64,000 nucleotides of DNA, from the NCBI GenBank assembly GCA_025093985.1, contig JACAAK010000016.1:124001-188000 (forward strand), read 5' to 3'. Made by a program: the position numbers and the translations under genes. Position 1 is the first letter of the stretch. Each line of letters opens with the position of its first letter. Below, one piece after another: positions 23,074 through 35,300 of the stretch. This DNA is from Calvatia gigantea. Its lineage: Eukaryota; Basidiomycota; Agaricomycetes; Agaricales; Lycoperdaceae. The notes beneath the pieces were generated by a model. It saw nothing but the letters and a program-made list of their open reading frames with translations. It was not told the origin of the DNA and did not search any database.

Positions 23074-23801
23074 TGCGTTGAAGAGTTGAGGCGGCGGTTC
23101 AACGAAAATAGGGTGTGACTGCGTCCGTCAGTCACGAGGCTTCGAAACCGGGTCCAGGAAAAGAGAGACAGAGGCCGGGAACACAAGAGAACGAGGGGCG
23201 AGAGTGACGACGTCAGATACGTCGTCGAGAACGGGTCCAGGAGAGAGAGAGAGAGATGAGAGACTGCGAGACGATGTGAGGACGAGAAGCAAGACACTTA
23301 ATTTTAGCAACTTCGAGAGAGAGAGAGAGAGTGGGTATCCAATTACTAGGTGTTGAGCCTCTACTGGCTTGACTGTATTTATACTGTAGACAACTTGTCT
23401 GGTGTTCAATTTCTACGGTTATCTACAAATACTGAATCTGTATAGCAAATGTGTTGAGTTAGTATAATGAAGGTTAGGCTAGGGAGCTGTGGTAAAATGT
23501 TGAATTTTTTGAAATACAACGAGTGAATGTGCAACTACTGGAGGCGAAGAGTCTGAATTAGAAAAAAAAAGTCAATAACGAGAAAGGTGTGTGGTGAAAT
23601 TTTATTAAAGTGGGTATTGGTCTGAAACACAACAGTATGGCAGGTGAAATGGATGGTTTGTGTAGTGAGCAAGGAACAAGCAGATCAGCAACAGATCAAT
23701 GAATGGTCAGGGGTGACGAAATCTTCAGAGAGCAGACTGATTAGTGTGAGATGCTCGTTGGGTGCCATTCCGAAGGACAGCTGATGTGCAGGTCTCCACA
23801 G
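23074..23801. repeat. Dispersed 0.7-kb repeat, copy A (CpG-depleted)
   Basis: It aligns along its length with 57739-58454. Shared blocks include GAGGCGGCGGTTCAACG near the left end and CCAATTACTAGGTGT...GAGCCTCTACTGGCT. In this copy GA tracts at 23240-23256 and 23315-23331 are expanded, and many CG dinucleotides of the other copy read CA or TG. It has no long frame, no clear inverted termini and no poly(A). Its class is unknown; a solo LTR or MITE-like element are options. Confidence 0.8.
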
Positions 23802-25588
23802 CATGATGGGATGTCACGAGAATTCATAGGATCATTGGTGCATGCAAGCTGCCATGAAAGGAAGAAGTGTGATTTGCACTGGAGGCTAGAGCCTCTGGAA
23901 CTGTGTCAGGTGTCAGGAGTCAGTGTCCAGTAAATAACCAAGGAACTTGAGATGCAATTTCCAGGTGTCTAGCTCACCAAGTGGGGGTCAGCGAAGGGGG
24001 ACTTGAGTATAAGCACTTCTTAATGAAGGGCCAGATACAAGCCAGACAAGGTATGTGTTGGGGGTGTTGCAGTTGAGGAGACAAATTCAACAGCTGAGTT
24101 ACCTCGGTGATGTGACTCCTCGAGGTCCCACACTCCGTTAGGCCCTGATTATTTACAGTACATGCCTGACTAATTGGCAGTGTGGTTTTTTAGGCTAAGT
24201 ATGATGAACTACCACAGTCAGGTGGCAGGCAATGGTTTGAAATGGAGACAAACATTTCCTTCAGGTTTGAACAGAGACAGTCACAGTGGAGAGTTGGGCA
24301 GAGGAGACCTGCACCAGAATTTTTGATGTAGACACTCCATTTTCAGAGTTAAAAGTTTGGCTGGGTTGGGATGCATTGTAACTTGTATGGGTTGGCAGAG
24401 GCAGCACAAACAAATGCTCAGCAGAGTCAGTTTTTTTAAAAAAAATCATCAGTTGAAGATGGTGCACATGAGCAGTCCACCAGCAGAGTTGGTTGTCATT
24501 CGTTCTTGTTCATGAGTGTGACATGTGACAAAAATATCTTAACTGTTAACTGCACTTTGCCCTCATAAGTAAGTATGTATGTATACTTAAGCTTCATCTC
24601 AGCTGCTTCAATGAATCCTAAACAGAATACACTGCCTCTCATGTCAGAACTCAAGCTTTCTCTATATATAATGCCTAGAATATCATCACTTGCACTGTGT
24701 TGGAGCTTGATCTTCCTGACTGTGTTTCATTCAAACTGGAATAGGGGTTGTTCAAGGGTTGGGTACCTGGTAAATCAGTCCCAGTATGGCATACAAATAG
24801 AAGGGGCATTGATTTTGCTGTTGCATTCATTCATATTCCTGGGTTCTGTGGATTGACCCACTGAAGATAATAATCAAAAGGTGCCCCTTCTTGGGATTAA
24901 TACACTATTGCCTGTTACTGACAAACTGACAATAGAATGAATGCAGTTTTCACTGAATGGCTGAGTTTCCTCTTGTGCTCTGGCACTGGGATCCTCCTCA
25001 AAATCTATAATCAGTTTATTGCAATCCATGGGGCCATGGATGACATACAAGGGAAGTTGTTACAAACTTAACTGTGGACTAACCTTACTCCTCCTTAAAC
25101 AAATTAACCTTCTATTTAGACTTTCCTATTTCCCCTTCCTATACCCCAGTCCCATCTTTATTTATTTATCACATGTATTTCTACCTTTGCTTCTTATGAC
25201 TCATTCTGAGTCATGTTCCTGTTTCACCTTCTCTATTTCCCATTAGCAGACTTCTGTCTACTCACCTCCATCTTCTTGTGACTAGTGTTGCTTCTTTTCT
25301 TATTCCTTACTTATTCCCTATGACTCTGTAGATTACCAATTAACCTATAGTAGTCTCATTGACTCATACCCTTTTACTATGTCATTACTCATCCCCTATG
25401 TATAGTTAGTATATAAACCTTAAGTAGTACACTTGTATTACCTTAGGTTATTCTAGTAACAAGCTTTCTTATCTTCGCTCGTTTGCTACAAAGTTAACAA
25501 CCTTGGGGACTGCAGTGACATTTAACTTGGACTTCTCAGACAAGCATGAGCTTCTACTTGAGGGAGTGATCTGAAGTCTACACAGAAG
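23802..25588. other. AT-rich, CpG-poor non-coding block
   Basis: No gene is supported. CG dinucleotides are rare, in contrast with sequence before 23 kb and after 27.5 kb. Faint copies of array blocks persist. About 24500-24590 resembles the GTGACATGTGAC-type block also seen near 46925 and 58970, and 24600-24960 resembles 21250-21600. The segment appears to be a heavily mutated array unit. Confidence 0.6.
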
Positions 25589-25957
25589 TCATTGAGACTT
25601 GTCAAATACTTCTGGGCTATAGCATTGAACTTCTCCTTGAGTGGAGACAATCTGGGTCCAGTTGCAAAGTAAGGTAACACACATAACAATAGCACTGTTT
25701 GTGATCATGCAGATGTTTCCTGACATGGAGTGACATGTCTCCATATCTTGAGCCCAGTCAGAATCACTAAGGTATTCTAGGGTCACTTGTGGTTTGCCTA
25801 TATTGCCCTCATACCTCAACACATAGTTTCTCATCATAGACAAGTACTTAAGCACATAAATACTGGCACAGTAGTGTTTGGGTTCAGGGTTAGCAGCATG
25901 CTGTGCCAGCTTAACTATGGCAAAGACTATGTTGGACCTTGTACTGATCATCAAGTA
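25589..25957 (-). pseudogene. Ty1/copia Pol relic (end of RT into RNase H)
   Basis: On the minus strand the translation reads LYLMISTRSNIVFA, then KLAQHAANPEPKHY, SDSDWAQDMETCHSMSGN and an eroded catalytic end. These match copia motifs LLYLM..TRPDIAFAV, SDSDWAGD..RRSTSG and STSSTEAEY. The STEAEY equivalent is degraded. The 5' side is interrupted at the TA of 25956-25957 by a Tc1 element; a few matching codons may continue beyond 27476. It belongs to a different lineage from the intact element at 1165-5685. Confidence 0.85.
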
Positions 25958-27473
25958 CAGTAAGGGACAAAACCCTTCCAATGATTTTGACTTTTTCATG
26001 AAATCTCAAATAACTCAGCAACCACTAAGCCAATTCATTTCAAATTTTAAATGAAGGTAGTCATGCTTCTTATCTACAAATATGTTTAAGCATTTAATAT
26101 TATACTTTGTTTCTATGGAGATATGAATTATTGAATATTATGAGTGCATTGGAAGGGTTTTGTCCCTCATCTTCTCCAGGCACATAACTCTGTTTACTGC
26201 TCTCAAACAAATTCAAATAAAATCATATGATGAGAGTAGATTGTGTATAAAGATGAAAGCTTACTTCTCCAGGCCAAAGTAACCCAATAACTTATCTTCT
26301 ATTGACATGAAACCTCTCTCTTCTTCTCAGATTGATCATATCCTCTTTCTCCTTGACAAAGGACATACTGCTACCCAAATTGCTTCCACTACTGGTTATT
26401 CCCTCAGTACTATCTCTAGAGTTCGCTCTAAACATAGGCCAACAATTTCCAAATCCACTGGTGGCTGTCCAAGCAAGCTTTCCCCCTCTGATACCAAATA
26501 TGCCATTCAACTTCTCACCTCTTGCAAGGCCGATAATGCCTCTCAGGTCACAAAGGCCCTCCAAAATGTTACCAACCAACCTGTTTCATCCAAAACAATT
26601 CGAAGGACACTCAAAAGGGCAGGGATGAAGGCTGTAGTGAAGAGAAAATGGCCTTTACTCACTAGGGTTCACAAGCAGAAGAGGCTGGTGTTTGCAAAAA
26701 CATATGCAAACTGGACTGTGGAGGACTGGAAGCAGGTAGTTTGGACAGATGAGACTAAAATCAATTGGATGGGGTCAGATGGAAGGCATTGGGTGTGGAA
26801 AACAGCAGGAGAGGGGCTTAGTGACAGGCTGGTGAATGGAACTGTCAAGTTTGGAGGAGGTTCTTGCATGATATGGGGGTGCATGCTATGGCAGGGGCCT
26901 GGCCATATACACCACATTGAAGGTACCATGGATGGTGACCTTTATGTTCACATTTTGGATGACAAACTTTACCAAAGTCTCAAGAAATACAGGAAGAAGA
27001 AGTGGCAAGTCCTTTTCCAACAGGACAATGACCCCAAACACACAAGCAAAAAAGCAAAAATGTGGCTTGATAGAAGGGTATGAAAACTACCCTTTCAGCA
27101 TAACTGAACTCAGAGAAAGGGTGGATATAGAATGGGGCAAAATTCCTGCATCAGTGTGTCAGAATTTGATAGAGAGTATGCCTAGGAGGGTTCAGGCTGT
27201 TTTACAGGCCAAAGGGGGCTATACAAAGTACTAGAGAACTGATTTTGTGTAGTTTCAGACAGAGGGACAAAACCCTTCCAATGGACTCATAATGTTGATT
27301 AATTCATATCACCACAGGAACTTAATATTACATAATGCTGTTTATACCTATTTGTAGATAAGATACAAGACTACCTACATTTAAATTCTGAAGTGGATAC
27401 CTTTACTGGTTGCTGAGTTATTTGAGATTTCATGAAAAAGTCAAAATCATTGGAAGGGTTTTGTCCCTTACTG
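25958..27473 (+). mobile_element. Tc1/mariner-type transposon, 1516 bp, internally deleted
   Basis: It starts CAGTAAGGGACAAAACCC and ends with the reverse complement, flanked by TA on both sides (25956-25957 and 27474-27475). The two ends form inverted repeats of about 215 bp, diverged toward the inside. Each arm carries the AGGGACAAAACCCTTCCAATG core twice in opposite orientation (at the tip, and near 26147-26170 or 27258-27282), so each arm is itself hairpin-capable. The internal gene is a damaged transposase. The element splits a copia relic, so it arrived later. Confidence 0.95.
26307..27234 (+). pseudogene. Tc1/mariner transposase with catalytic-region deletion
   Basis: The frame opens at ATG 26307. 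The first about 110 residues carry helix-turn-helix DNA-binding features (SSQIDHILFLLDKGHTATQIA and ISRVRSKHRPT). The first catalytic aspartate is in VVWTDETKINW and the second in FQQDNDPKHTSKKAK. The expected segment with the third acidic residue (PDLNPIE-like, about 34 residues after the second) is missing. The frame stops at 27083, then the conserved C-terminus (YENYPFSITELRERV...MPRR...AKGGYTKY) resumes in another frame to 27234. A non-triplet deletion therefore removed the third catalytic residue, and the protein should be inactive. Confidence 0.92.
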
Positions 27474-27475
27474 TA

Positions 27476-29100
27476 CAGGGCTCTATAATTCTTTTTGCTT
27501 TTCTGAAAAGCTTTCGGGACTCTATAATTATTGTATCATATACCAGTACCCTGTCACGTCAATGACAACCATGTGCACTTCTACCAGGATAGGAGGGATA
27601 TCAGCAAATGGCGCCCCGATCTTTGCATGCTGTGGGTCATTGTGGCAAAGGTCATCAACCTCTTTGTGACTGTTGATAACATCTCGTTCCGGTAGCATTT
27701 TTAACATTTGGACAGGGGAGCAAGAAGGGGTATCTGATCATTCCCACCACCTTGAAAGGGTGCTGTGTAAACTGTGCACGCGGCTGAGCTTCGTGCTCCT
27801 AGCAATTGCTCCCTTCAAAAGTGCACGCATTTTTAGCAGCCTTTCACTACCATCAGATGGGGAGGGGCTACTCGGAGTGATTTCATGTGCCGAAAGACCT
27901 TGCACGATCGAAGTAATACACTCCAACCTAACACGAAGTGTGGGCCAGTGCTATTAAACCACTGGCTACTTTGGTGGATCTATCGAAAGTAACTTCATTA
28001 TAAGCACGAGAAAATATTCGTTTGAAGATGTTTCTCACGAAACGATCTCACCGAAATGCACTCTTACGATACTCCAGAATGAGCCCGAGATAGGCCAATA
28101 GTGTTATGGAACCATTGCATCTTGGGATTCGGCTGAGAAAAGAGGAAAGACAGGGGTAAAAGGACAAAGGGTGAATCTCACTGTGGGCTCGTTTATTCCA
28201 GTCAGCGGTTCCCAGGAAAGATGAACCCTGATCCTAAATGTTTAAATGGAATACCATTCATGATGACTCTTCGTAGTAATTGGTCACAGTCAAAAAGTCG
28301 TGTCGCTGGTGAGAAGTAATCAAGCCTGATTATACTGACCCGGTGAGTTTTGCCGCCTCACAACCAATCCGTCAAAGGTTTATGCATCACTGTGGGTAGA
28401 CAATTTGTTGGTTCCAATTATCGGTTGCTGGGGGGAATGGAATCCGAAACCTGGTTCTCAGTGCTCCACCAATCATGATGCATTGACCTTCGTAGTGATC
28501 GGTCTCCATCAAGAAGTGGTGGCGTTAAGATAGAGGTGATTTGGCCTAATTACTTTGGTTGGGCTTATTCTGTGTCACTATCATCGCCGAATCCGGGGCA
28601 ACGTTCAGCGATAAATTCTCTTCAAGTCCCATTGCCCAGTTGCCAATGAAAGTAGCTGAAAGTAGCTGAAACCATACCTGGGATGTAGCTAGATGGCCTG
28701 TATACGGAAGGAGCAGAACAGGCGATAAATCTGGAAACAACATGCGAAAGTTAATGCAGTGTTACCAAAATTAGTAGGATTGCCCACGCGAACTGCCACG
28801 AAAGAAGTGGAATTGCGGTGGAAAGGGAGTCAGTGTCAGCTTGAACGTTTCTGACGTCCGACTCGCCGAGCAGCTTCAATAAACCGGGCTTTGAGCGTAA
28901 GAAATTTGCCTAAATACTCGTCGGTAGACAACCAGAAATCAAAGTATGTTGAACGCGACGGTTGAGGAGACAATCGGATTGCATCAGCGATATGACCCCT
29001 TACACTGCATCAGCACCATCCTCCAATTATGCTACTGGTAGTTAGACCTCACCCGTATAAGGGTTTAGAGTGCACAGACCAGGGATATTAGTATATATAC
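27476..29100. other. Non-coding sequence, decayed array unit
   Basis: Positions 27476-27530 may continue the copia relic split by the Tc1 element (low confidence). About 27540-27960 resembles 17630-17960 and 56690-57000. About 28160-28980 resembles 51270-51760 and 58540-58960. No coding frame is supported. Confidence 0.55.
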
Positions 29101-29384
29101 CCTTATGTAGCATTGTAGTATGTAAGCTTTCTAGCGACGCCCTTTGGCATAAGACACTATGTCTTCTCCGCTCTACGCTAGCTTCTCTAAGCAACACTTC
29201 CCTTCTCCTCAAGACTCTCTGAGTATGCTGGTATAAGCAGGACTATGTCCGCTACCATGCACCTCTCCTACTGGACTGTCTCCCGGATGAATACGACTAC
29301 CCTCCACCGCTGACGCCTACACGCTTAGGTAGTGTGAACTTATATTGGGATGTCTACTCGTTCTCTCAACAGGTTATGGGCCCC
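29101..29384 (+). repeat. Probable copia LTR 3' portion with primer-binding site
   Basis: ...TCTCTCAACA at 29371 is followed directly by GGTTATGGGCCCC (29372-29384), the same LTR-end/PBS junction as in the intact element. Upstream about 270 bp, rich in TATATATA and pyrimidine runs, plausibly form the LTR, but I cannot fix the 5' edge and the sequence is not similar to the LTR at 5708. It is likely a separate copia family. No partner LTR was found in the window. Confidence 0.55.
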
Positions 29385-32371
29385 AACTGCTGCTCACTCG
29401 GACCGCATTAGCAACGCTGGTAGAGTTTGAGGAGGCTACGGTTGCTTTCAACCTGGGAGACAGTGGTGCCTTTGGTCCACTTGATACCCTGTCTGACCCA
29501 TGTTGTGAACGCGTGCACTATGCACAGCAGTCCTACATGATGCTGACATGTTGTTACCCATTCTTGGTTTTTGATCTGGCAAACCGTCATCTCTGGTCTG
29601 GTTCGACCGCTTTAGGTCCGCTCCCCATTCTGGGTTGCAGCAGAACTGTTCCGCTCTGGTTGCTCCACCTCTGTTCTGGTATTCTCTCTCTGATCGATGA
29701 CGACGCTTTGGGCTTTCTGGGATTCTCTTCAGATCTGCCTCAGTAATTTACTATATGATGTATCATCTACGCTGAGCACTACGCTCCGCTTTGCTGGTAA
29801 ATTAGCTGGTCTTAGTGACCGCAATAATACCGCAGTGTCAGGCAAATTATAAGCCTTGTGTTCTTGTGTTCCAAGTCGACTGGGCAAGTCCCGCCTTGAG
29901 TAGAATAACACACCACGAGCATATACCTGAGCTATTTGACCCACTTAAGCTGGCAGCTATAAGCCGCTAAGGCCCGCTTAATCAAATAAAGCTGGGATAT
30001 AGAAAATATCTTTGAGAAGTCCATTGTTAGTTCCTTCGCTTCAAGCTTTAATGCTTTACCCCTTCCAAGTCTATTCGACTACCGCTTTATTCTTTCTACG
30101 GATAGCTCACGCGCTTCAAGCGCTTTATGCCATGCTAAGGCAGTGGGCTGCCGCATTTGCAGCGCTTATGCTGGTATGGTAGACAGTGGCCGCAAGGCTT
30201 GCAGCACCAATAAAACCATGGCATTACGCCAATAGCAGCAGCACTTGCAGCATTCGCAAAAAATATCCAAAGAAGATAGCAAGGAGAAGAACACTAATCG
30301 CGTCCTTGCAGCTGGGAAATAAGGGGAGAAGGATAATGAGCTGGTAATACCGCCATTATGTCGTTTCAGGAAATACTTCAGAATATAGTTTAAATATGCC
30401 GCTGGCTTGAGCGACTGCCGCCATATACTATTTCTCTTATAGAGGAGTAGTGACGCCTTATATCACGCCCTGCTTCTAGCATCAACGTTCCTTCACTTGT
30501 GTTAAGTGCATGCCCATGCACCCAAGTTTGAAGACCTGTTTCAAGTCAGAGCATGGACGAGCACGTTAAAATGCTTTGTCCGCCAACTACAGAAAAACAA
30601 TGATTGCTTTAAGGAAGTTTGACTTTATGGAAGTCGCCGTCCACGATTAGGACTTGAGCGCACCATTTAGCAACTATAATTGAGAAAGAGGATGTGTATA
30701 GCACCACACGATGCAACACACCAACGAATTCCTTAAGAAATCCTTCAGACCGCTCTTTATGGAGCTTGGCGCCGGAGGAGTTCTTGTGTTGCCATCTTCA
30801 GATGTCGCTGACCTTGATACCAATGGAAGGATATACGGTAGTACTTTTGACTTCATACTCCTTGATAAATGCTACGAATAACGGTGTGCCGCATGAGATG
30901 TAAGCGCTGGCTATAAATCCTTTTCTACACAACAAGTGAGAAATCCTTACGGATCATATGAAGATGATTGCGGGGGCACGACGCTCTATTCACTTGAGAA
31001 GAATATCCTTTAAAGGATCTCGTGAATCGCATCATTACAAAGAAAGGAAACTACAACACGTCTAGGAATTAGCAGAATAGCTCCCAACGTATAACAGTTG
31101 AGCTTCAGCACTGTGTCACCAGATTTAATTCTTAGACCTCGCCACTTTACATTAGGCTTGAGGCAAGAAACTGGAATCCTACGGGAATGACAAGTATCTG
31201 AACTGCACTTATATTCCAGCATTAGTCTATGACATTAGGGATAAAAGATTTGTAGTGCCACATTAGTGTGCGGCCGATCTATATCGAGAAAATCTTATAA
31301 CGTATGTCCTCGAGTGTAATACTTTTGAGGCAATCGTTAAAGGTCACCACCTTTGCAATAAGTCATGCAGAGCTGTTTTCGTTCACCCAATCTCATCGTT
31401 GTACACGAACTTGCGATTATAAGCAAGGAGATGCCTGGTGGTTGAACATTACGCCTACTAGACTACATCGTTTGACATCATCGAACAGAACTTCCCATGA
31501 TTATGCCTTCTTCACTCGTCTTTTACGACTTGTCGAGATGATTGCATTATTTCATCGCCACTCTGGATTATTTCACAAGGGAAATTGCATCAGTACCTTT
31601 ATCCAGAATCCTTCATACGAACATCCTCGTCTTTGAGCGTAATACTCGGACTTGATGGAATTGCTAGTCGTCTATTACGATGCTACTCTATGACCTCTTA
31701 TCTCATGATGATAGTTGTCCTCCTTCGAAAGAAGTTATGAGGCTCTAAGATTCATTAGAGAAACCTCTACAGTATAGCTGACAATGGCCAACGTCACAAC
31801 TGATTATGGAGGAGAGTTTGTCTAAACGAGAGCAATAGCAAACATTCGTGGCATGAATAACCCACTTAAACCTCCTACTCCCAATGCTTTCGCAACGGTT
31901 GACGTAGAGAGACTGATCCGCACTACACTTTGAGAGCCTAAAAGCTTTATGGCAACGGGAATGTCTTACCCGTCTCAGTGATAGTTTAAGCGTTGACTCC
32001 AAGCTTGACTTCGCACATCAAGTCAATTCGCGTTCCTACCAACAGCCACTGGAAGTACATGCGGTAGTTCCACTCAGTCTCACTTGTCGCGTGGACCTTT
32101 GCTGGGTAACTGGCTCAGACAGTGTTCCCAGCATGGAGATGGACCAGAGACTCTGCCCGGGCGGTAGAGAGCGAATTTGAGGTCTAATTATTGGTGACAG
32201 AATCGATAACACGAATCCCGTTGTAGTTTATTCGCACCATCACGCGTCAATTATTTGTTATGAGTAATGTATAGAGTGTAAAATCCTTGGGGATAGTGAG
32301 ATATTGCGCGTGTTGTCATATGTTAAGGGGGTCCCATTTGTTGCAATAAGTATCTCCGGCGCTCCAAGCCA
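29385..32371. other. About 3 kb of unassigned sequence behind a copia PBS
   Basis: This block differs in texture from the array. I found no similarity to array units, no frame above 135 residues and no recognisable protein motif. Its position directly after an LTR/PBS junction suggests the decayed interior of a copia element or a non-autonomous derivative. A 133-residue plus-strand frame at 29345-29746 overlaps the PBS and has no recognisable domain. Confidence 0.5.
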
Positions 32372-35300
32372 CTAGGTACTACTTTTCTTCGCCTTCTTAT
32401 CAAAGCTGGGGAGAAAGCTTCCCCTGTGGATACGGAAGATGTACGTGAGGGCGAAAACGGCAACGGTCTTTTGATACAGTGAGTGACAGGAAGCAAAGAG
32501 CGAAGAACGGAGAGCGTACGTTGAAAATGATGTACGCAATCATAAGACCAAAATTGCGCCAGGCATGTTTATAGTATATGTTGAAGCCCGAAGCGAGGAA
32601 TTGGTCTGTAGTAGACATGCTACAGAAGCGGCAGGCAGTAGTGGCGTCGGGATTGGTGAGATACCCTCCGGCGAACGAGATGAACCCGTCGAGGTATTGT
32701 GCGCAAGTCATACCAGATGGTGGCTCAAGTTGAACGTACTCGACGGCGGAACACTCAACTGATTGATGGCCGAGAACTGTAAGATAGGTCAGTTACCGTT
32801 TAAAAAAGTAGCGATGCGGAAAATGACCTTGACCCAGAAGACCTTCGATGAAATAGGTGTATGGTGAGAGGCGGTTCATCCATCTCCACCAGTGTAACTG
32901 TCTATACGGTTGCAACACGCCATTGCTGCAAATCGAGAAGGTCAATCAACGGCAATGCCACAGCAGATCAGTGACTCACAAGACAACAACGAAAAAGAAG
33001 AGTGTTGAAAACAAAACACCTGCAATCTCAGCAGTTGGGGCGGCGGCGGCGATAGCGGTGCCAATCGTAGTGTAGTAGAGGGGGTAAACAATCCCAAGCA
33101 TTAGGTAGGTGTATCCAGCCCTTTCTGTAGAGTAGCCGACAGTCCAGTACCAACAGAGGAAGAGGAATAAAGAGGCAAATATGTTCCAGGGAATCTCGAC
33201 CAGGAGGTGCGCTGTCGTAAAGGCGGTCCAACTGTAGATGCGGCTCGGCCTCTCGCGAACTTCATAGATGGTACGCTTATCGATATACGGAACTTGCAAC
33301 TGGTTGGAGAGCGGCGCGCTGCGAGTATCAGTGAGCATAGGCCATCGGATGGACCTTTAAGACGAAGCACCTCAAGATTGTCACCATGAAAATTGACTAA
33401 GGTATTAAGACAAATCGGCAAGTGGTTATGAGGAGGGCGGTGGCGGAGTTACTCACGAAGAGTTTGTTCTGGGTGCCTTGTTGAGAGTTGGAGGATTTGA
33501 AGAAAGTGAAACCGATGAAGAGGCCACCAACGATATTTAAGACAAATTTAGCCCTCAAGTACGTGGGATTTCTCCAATACGCAACATGCCCTCGCTTGAT
33601 GAGCTCCCAGGTTTGGTAAAACCAAGACGTAGCAAATTCGGAAGTGAACGTAGCCTCAACGGCGGCCTTCTTGCGACCTTTGCTGTGGATACCTTCAATT
33701 TCTTCTTGAAGTCGACCGGCTTCTTTGGAGCTTTCCCAGATGGTATGCCAATCCCGTTCGGTCGTCGCAGTTGCACCAGCACCGATGACATCTAACATGT
33801 ACTCAGCCCTATAGCGTGCCTGCTTTAGCAATATTTCACCCCCCATGAAGGGGCGCAGACTCACGGGTTCTCGTCAAGTCCGCACTTGCGGGCACCACTT
33901 CCCTCGAAATAATTAATCAGCGTGGTGGCGTTGGGTCCAAGGTCGCCAAAGTAAACAGTTTGTCCGCCCTTCTTGAGTAGGAGCATGCGGTCAAAGACTT
34001 GGAACAGCTCAGCAGATGGCTAGAGGAGGATCAAATAAGCTCTCAGGTGAATTGGGGGACGCAGACAATGCTTCAATACCTGATGAATCCTAGGAGGCAC
34101 GTCAGTCGAACGATCATCAATCAGAAAGTTAGAAAGCTTACGTGCAAAGAATAGCTTGGCCATTATCCGCGAGAGAACGAAGGAAGGACATGATGGCCCA
34201 AGCGCTCTGGGAATCAAGCCCGGAAGTGGGTTCATCAAGGAAGAGTAAGAGCTTCGGCTACCAGCCCGGCATCAGTGGTGCCAAACACTTAATGAGTCAT
34301 CAGACAGTACCTTCGCTGCGAGCTCAACACCAATGGTTGTACGTTTGCGGTGCTCAACGCCAAGGGAACCGACGGTGGCTTCCGCGAAGCCTTCGAGGCC
34401 GCACATCATTAAGCATTTTTCAACACTACGCAAAAAAAAAGGCATCAATAGGCGAGGCACACACAGGCGTTGGACGAGCTCACTAGGCTTCCTTCTCGGC
34501 GATTGGGACAGAAGAGGGTTGGCGGAGCTTGGCGGAGAACAGCAGCGCCTCTCGAACAGTGCATTCGGGAACATGCGTATCCATCTGTTGACAATAACCA
34601 CTATCTATAGCGTGAGTCCCATATCGAAGCCAAGCTAAGGAAAGCCTACGTTTGGGCCTGGAAATCATTAGGTAGAGGTTGACCATTGACGAAAACATCC
34701 CCCGTCACAATACCCATTGAAGTCCTCTGTGCGAGAACATTCAAGAGAGTTGTTTTTCCCGCACCAGATTCTCCCATCAACGCCGTCAACTTCCCAGGGG
34801 CAACATAGCCAGACACGTCGTTCAACAACCTCCTATCCTCTTCACCAGAAATGGGAATGATATAATCAAGGTGCTGCCAAGAGAAGACATCCGTCATTGG
34901 GGTATGTGACCCGATGGCCTCCTCCAGTTGTTTGTTTGACTCGGACAAGCGCTCCTCGTTGTTTGTGCCCGTTTCTTCATCACTGGTAATCCGAAGTTTT
35001 TTGTATCCACGACGGAAGAGAACGACAGCACTCTCGTGGTAGGCAGAGATCATAAATTCGGTGAAAACAAGGAGGGCTATAAAGAAGCCGATAGCGTAAG
35101 CGACGACGATACCATAGTTCTGTAGAGCAGCAGTGTAAGGTTTAGCAACGAGCAGCGGGGTATGACGTATAAACTAACCCTCCAAGCATTGGACCAGGAG
35201 AACCCATAAGAAAGAACCAGGAAGCGGTTACCATCGACGAAGGGTTGCGCAGGCAATGAGCCAACCGCCGTACATACTTGGTTTTGGATTGTGACATTTT

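Noticed and set aside
23240..23331. GA tracts as a possible CRISPR or tandem-repeat array
   Set aside because: They are simple microsatellites without repeat-spacer structure, and the window is eukaryotic.
23128..23409. Ser/Leu-rich minus-strand frame in the dispersed repeat
   Set aside because: It comes from translating GA/CT tracts; the second copy at 57.8 kb breaks the frame.
29345..29746. 133-residue plus-strand frame
   Set aside because: It overlaps the LTR/PBS junction and contains no recognisable domain or Gag motif, so it could be a chance frame.
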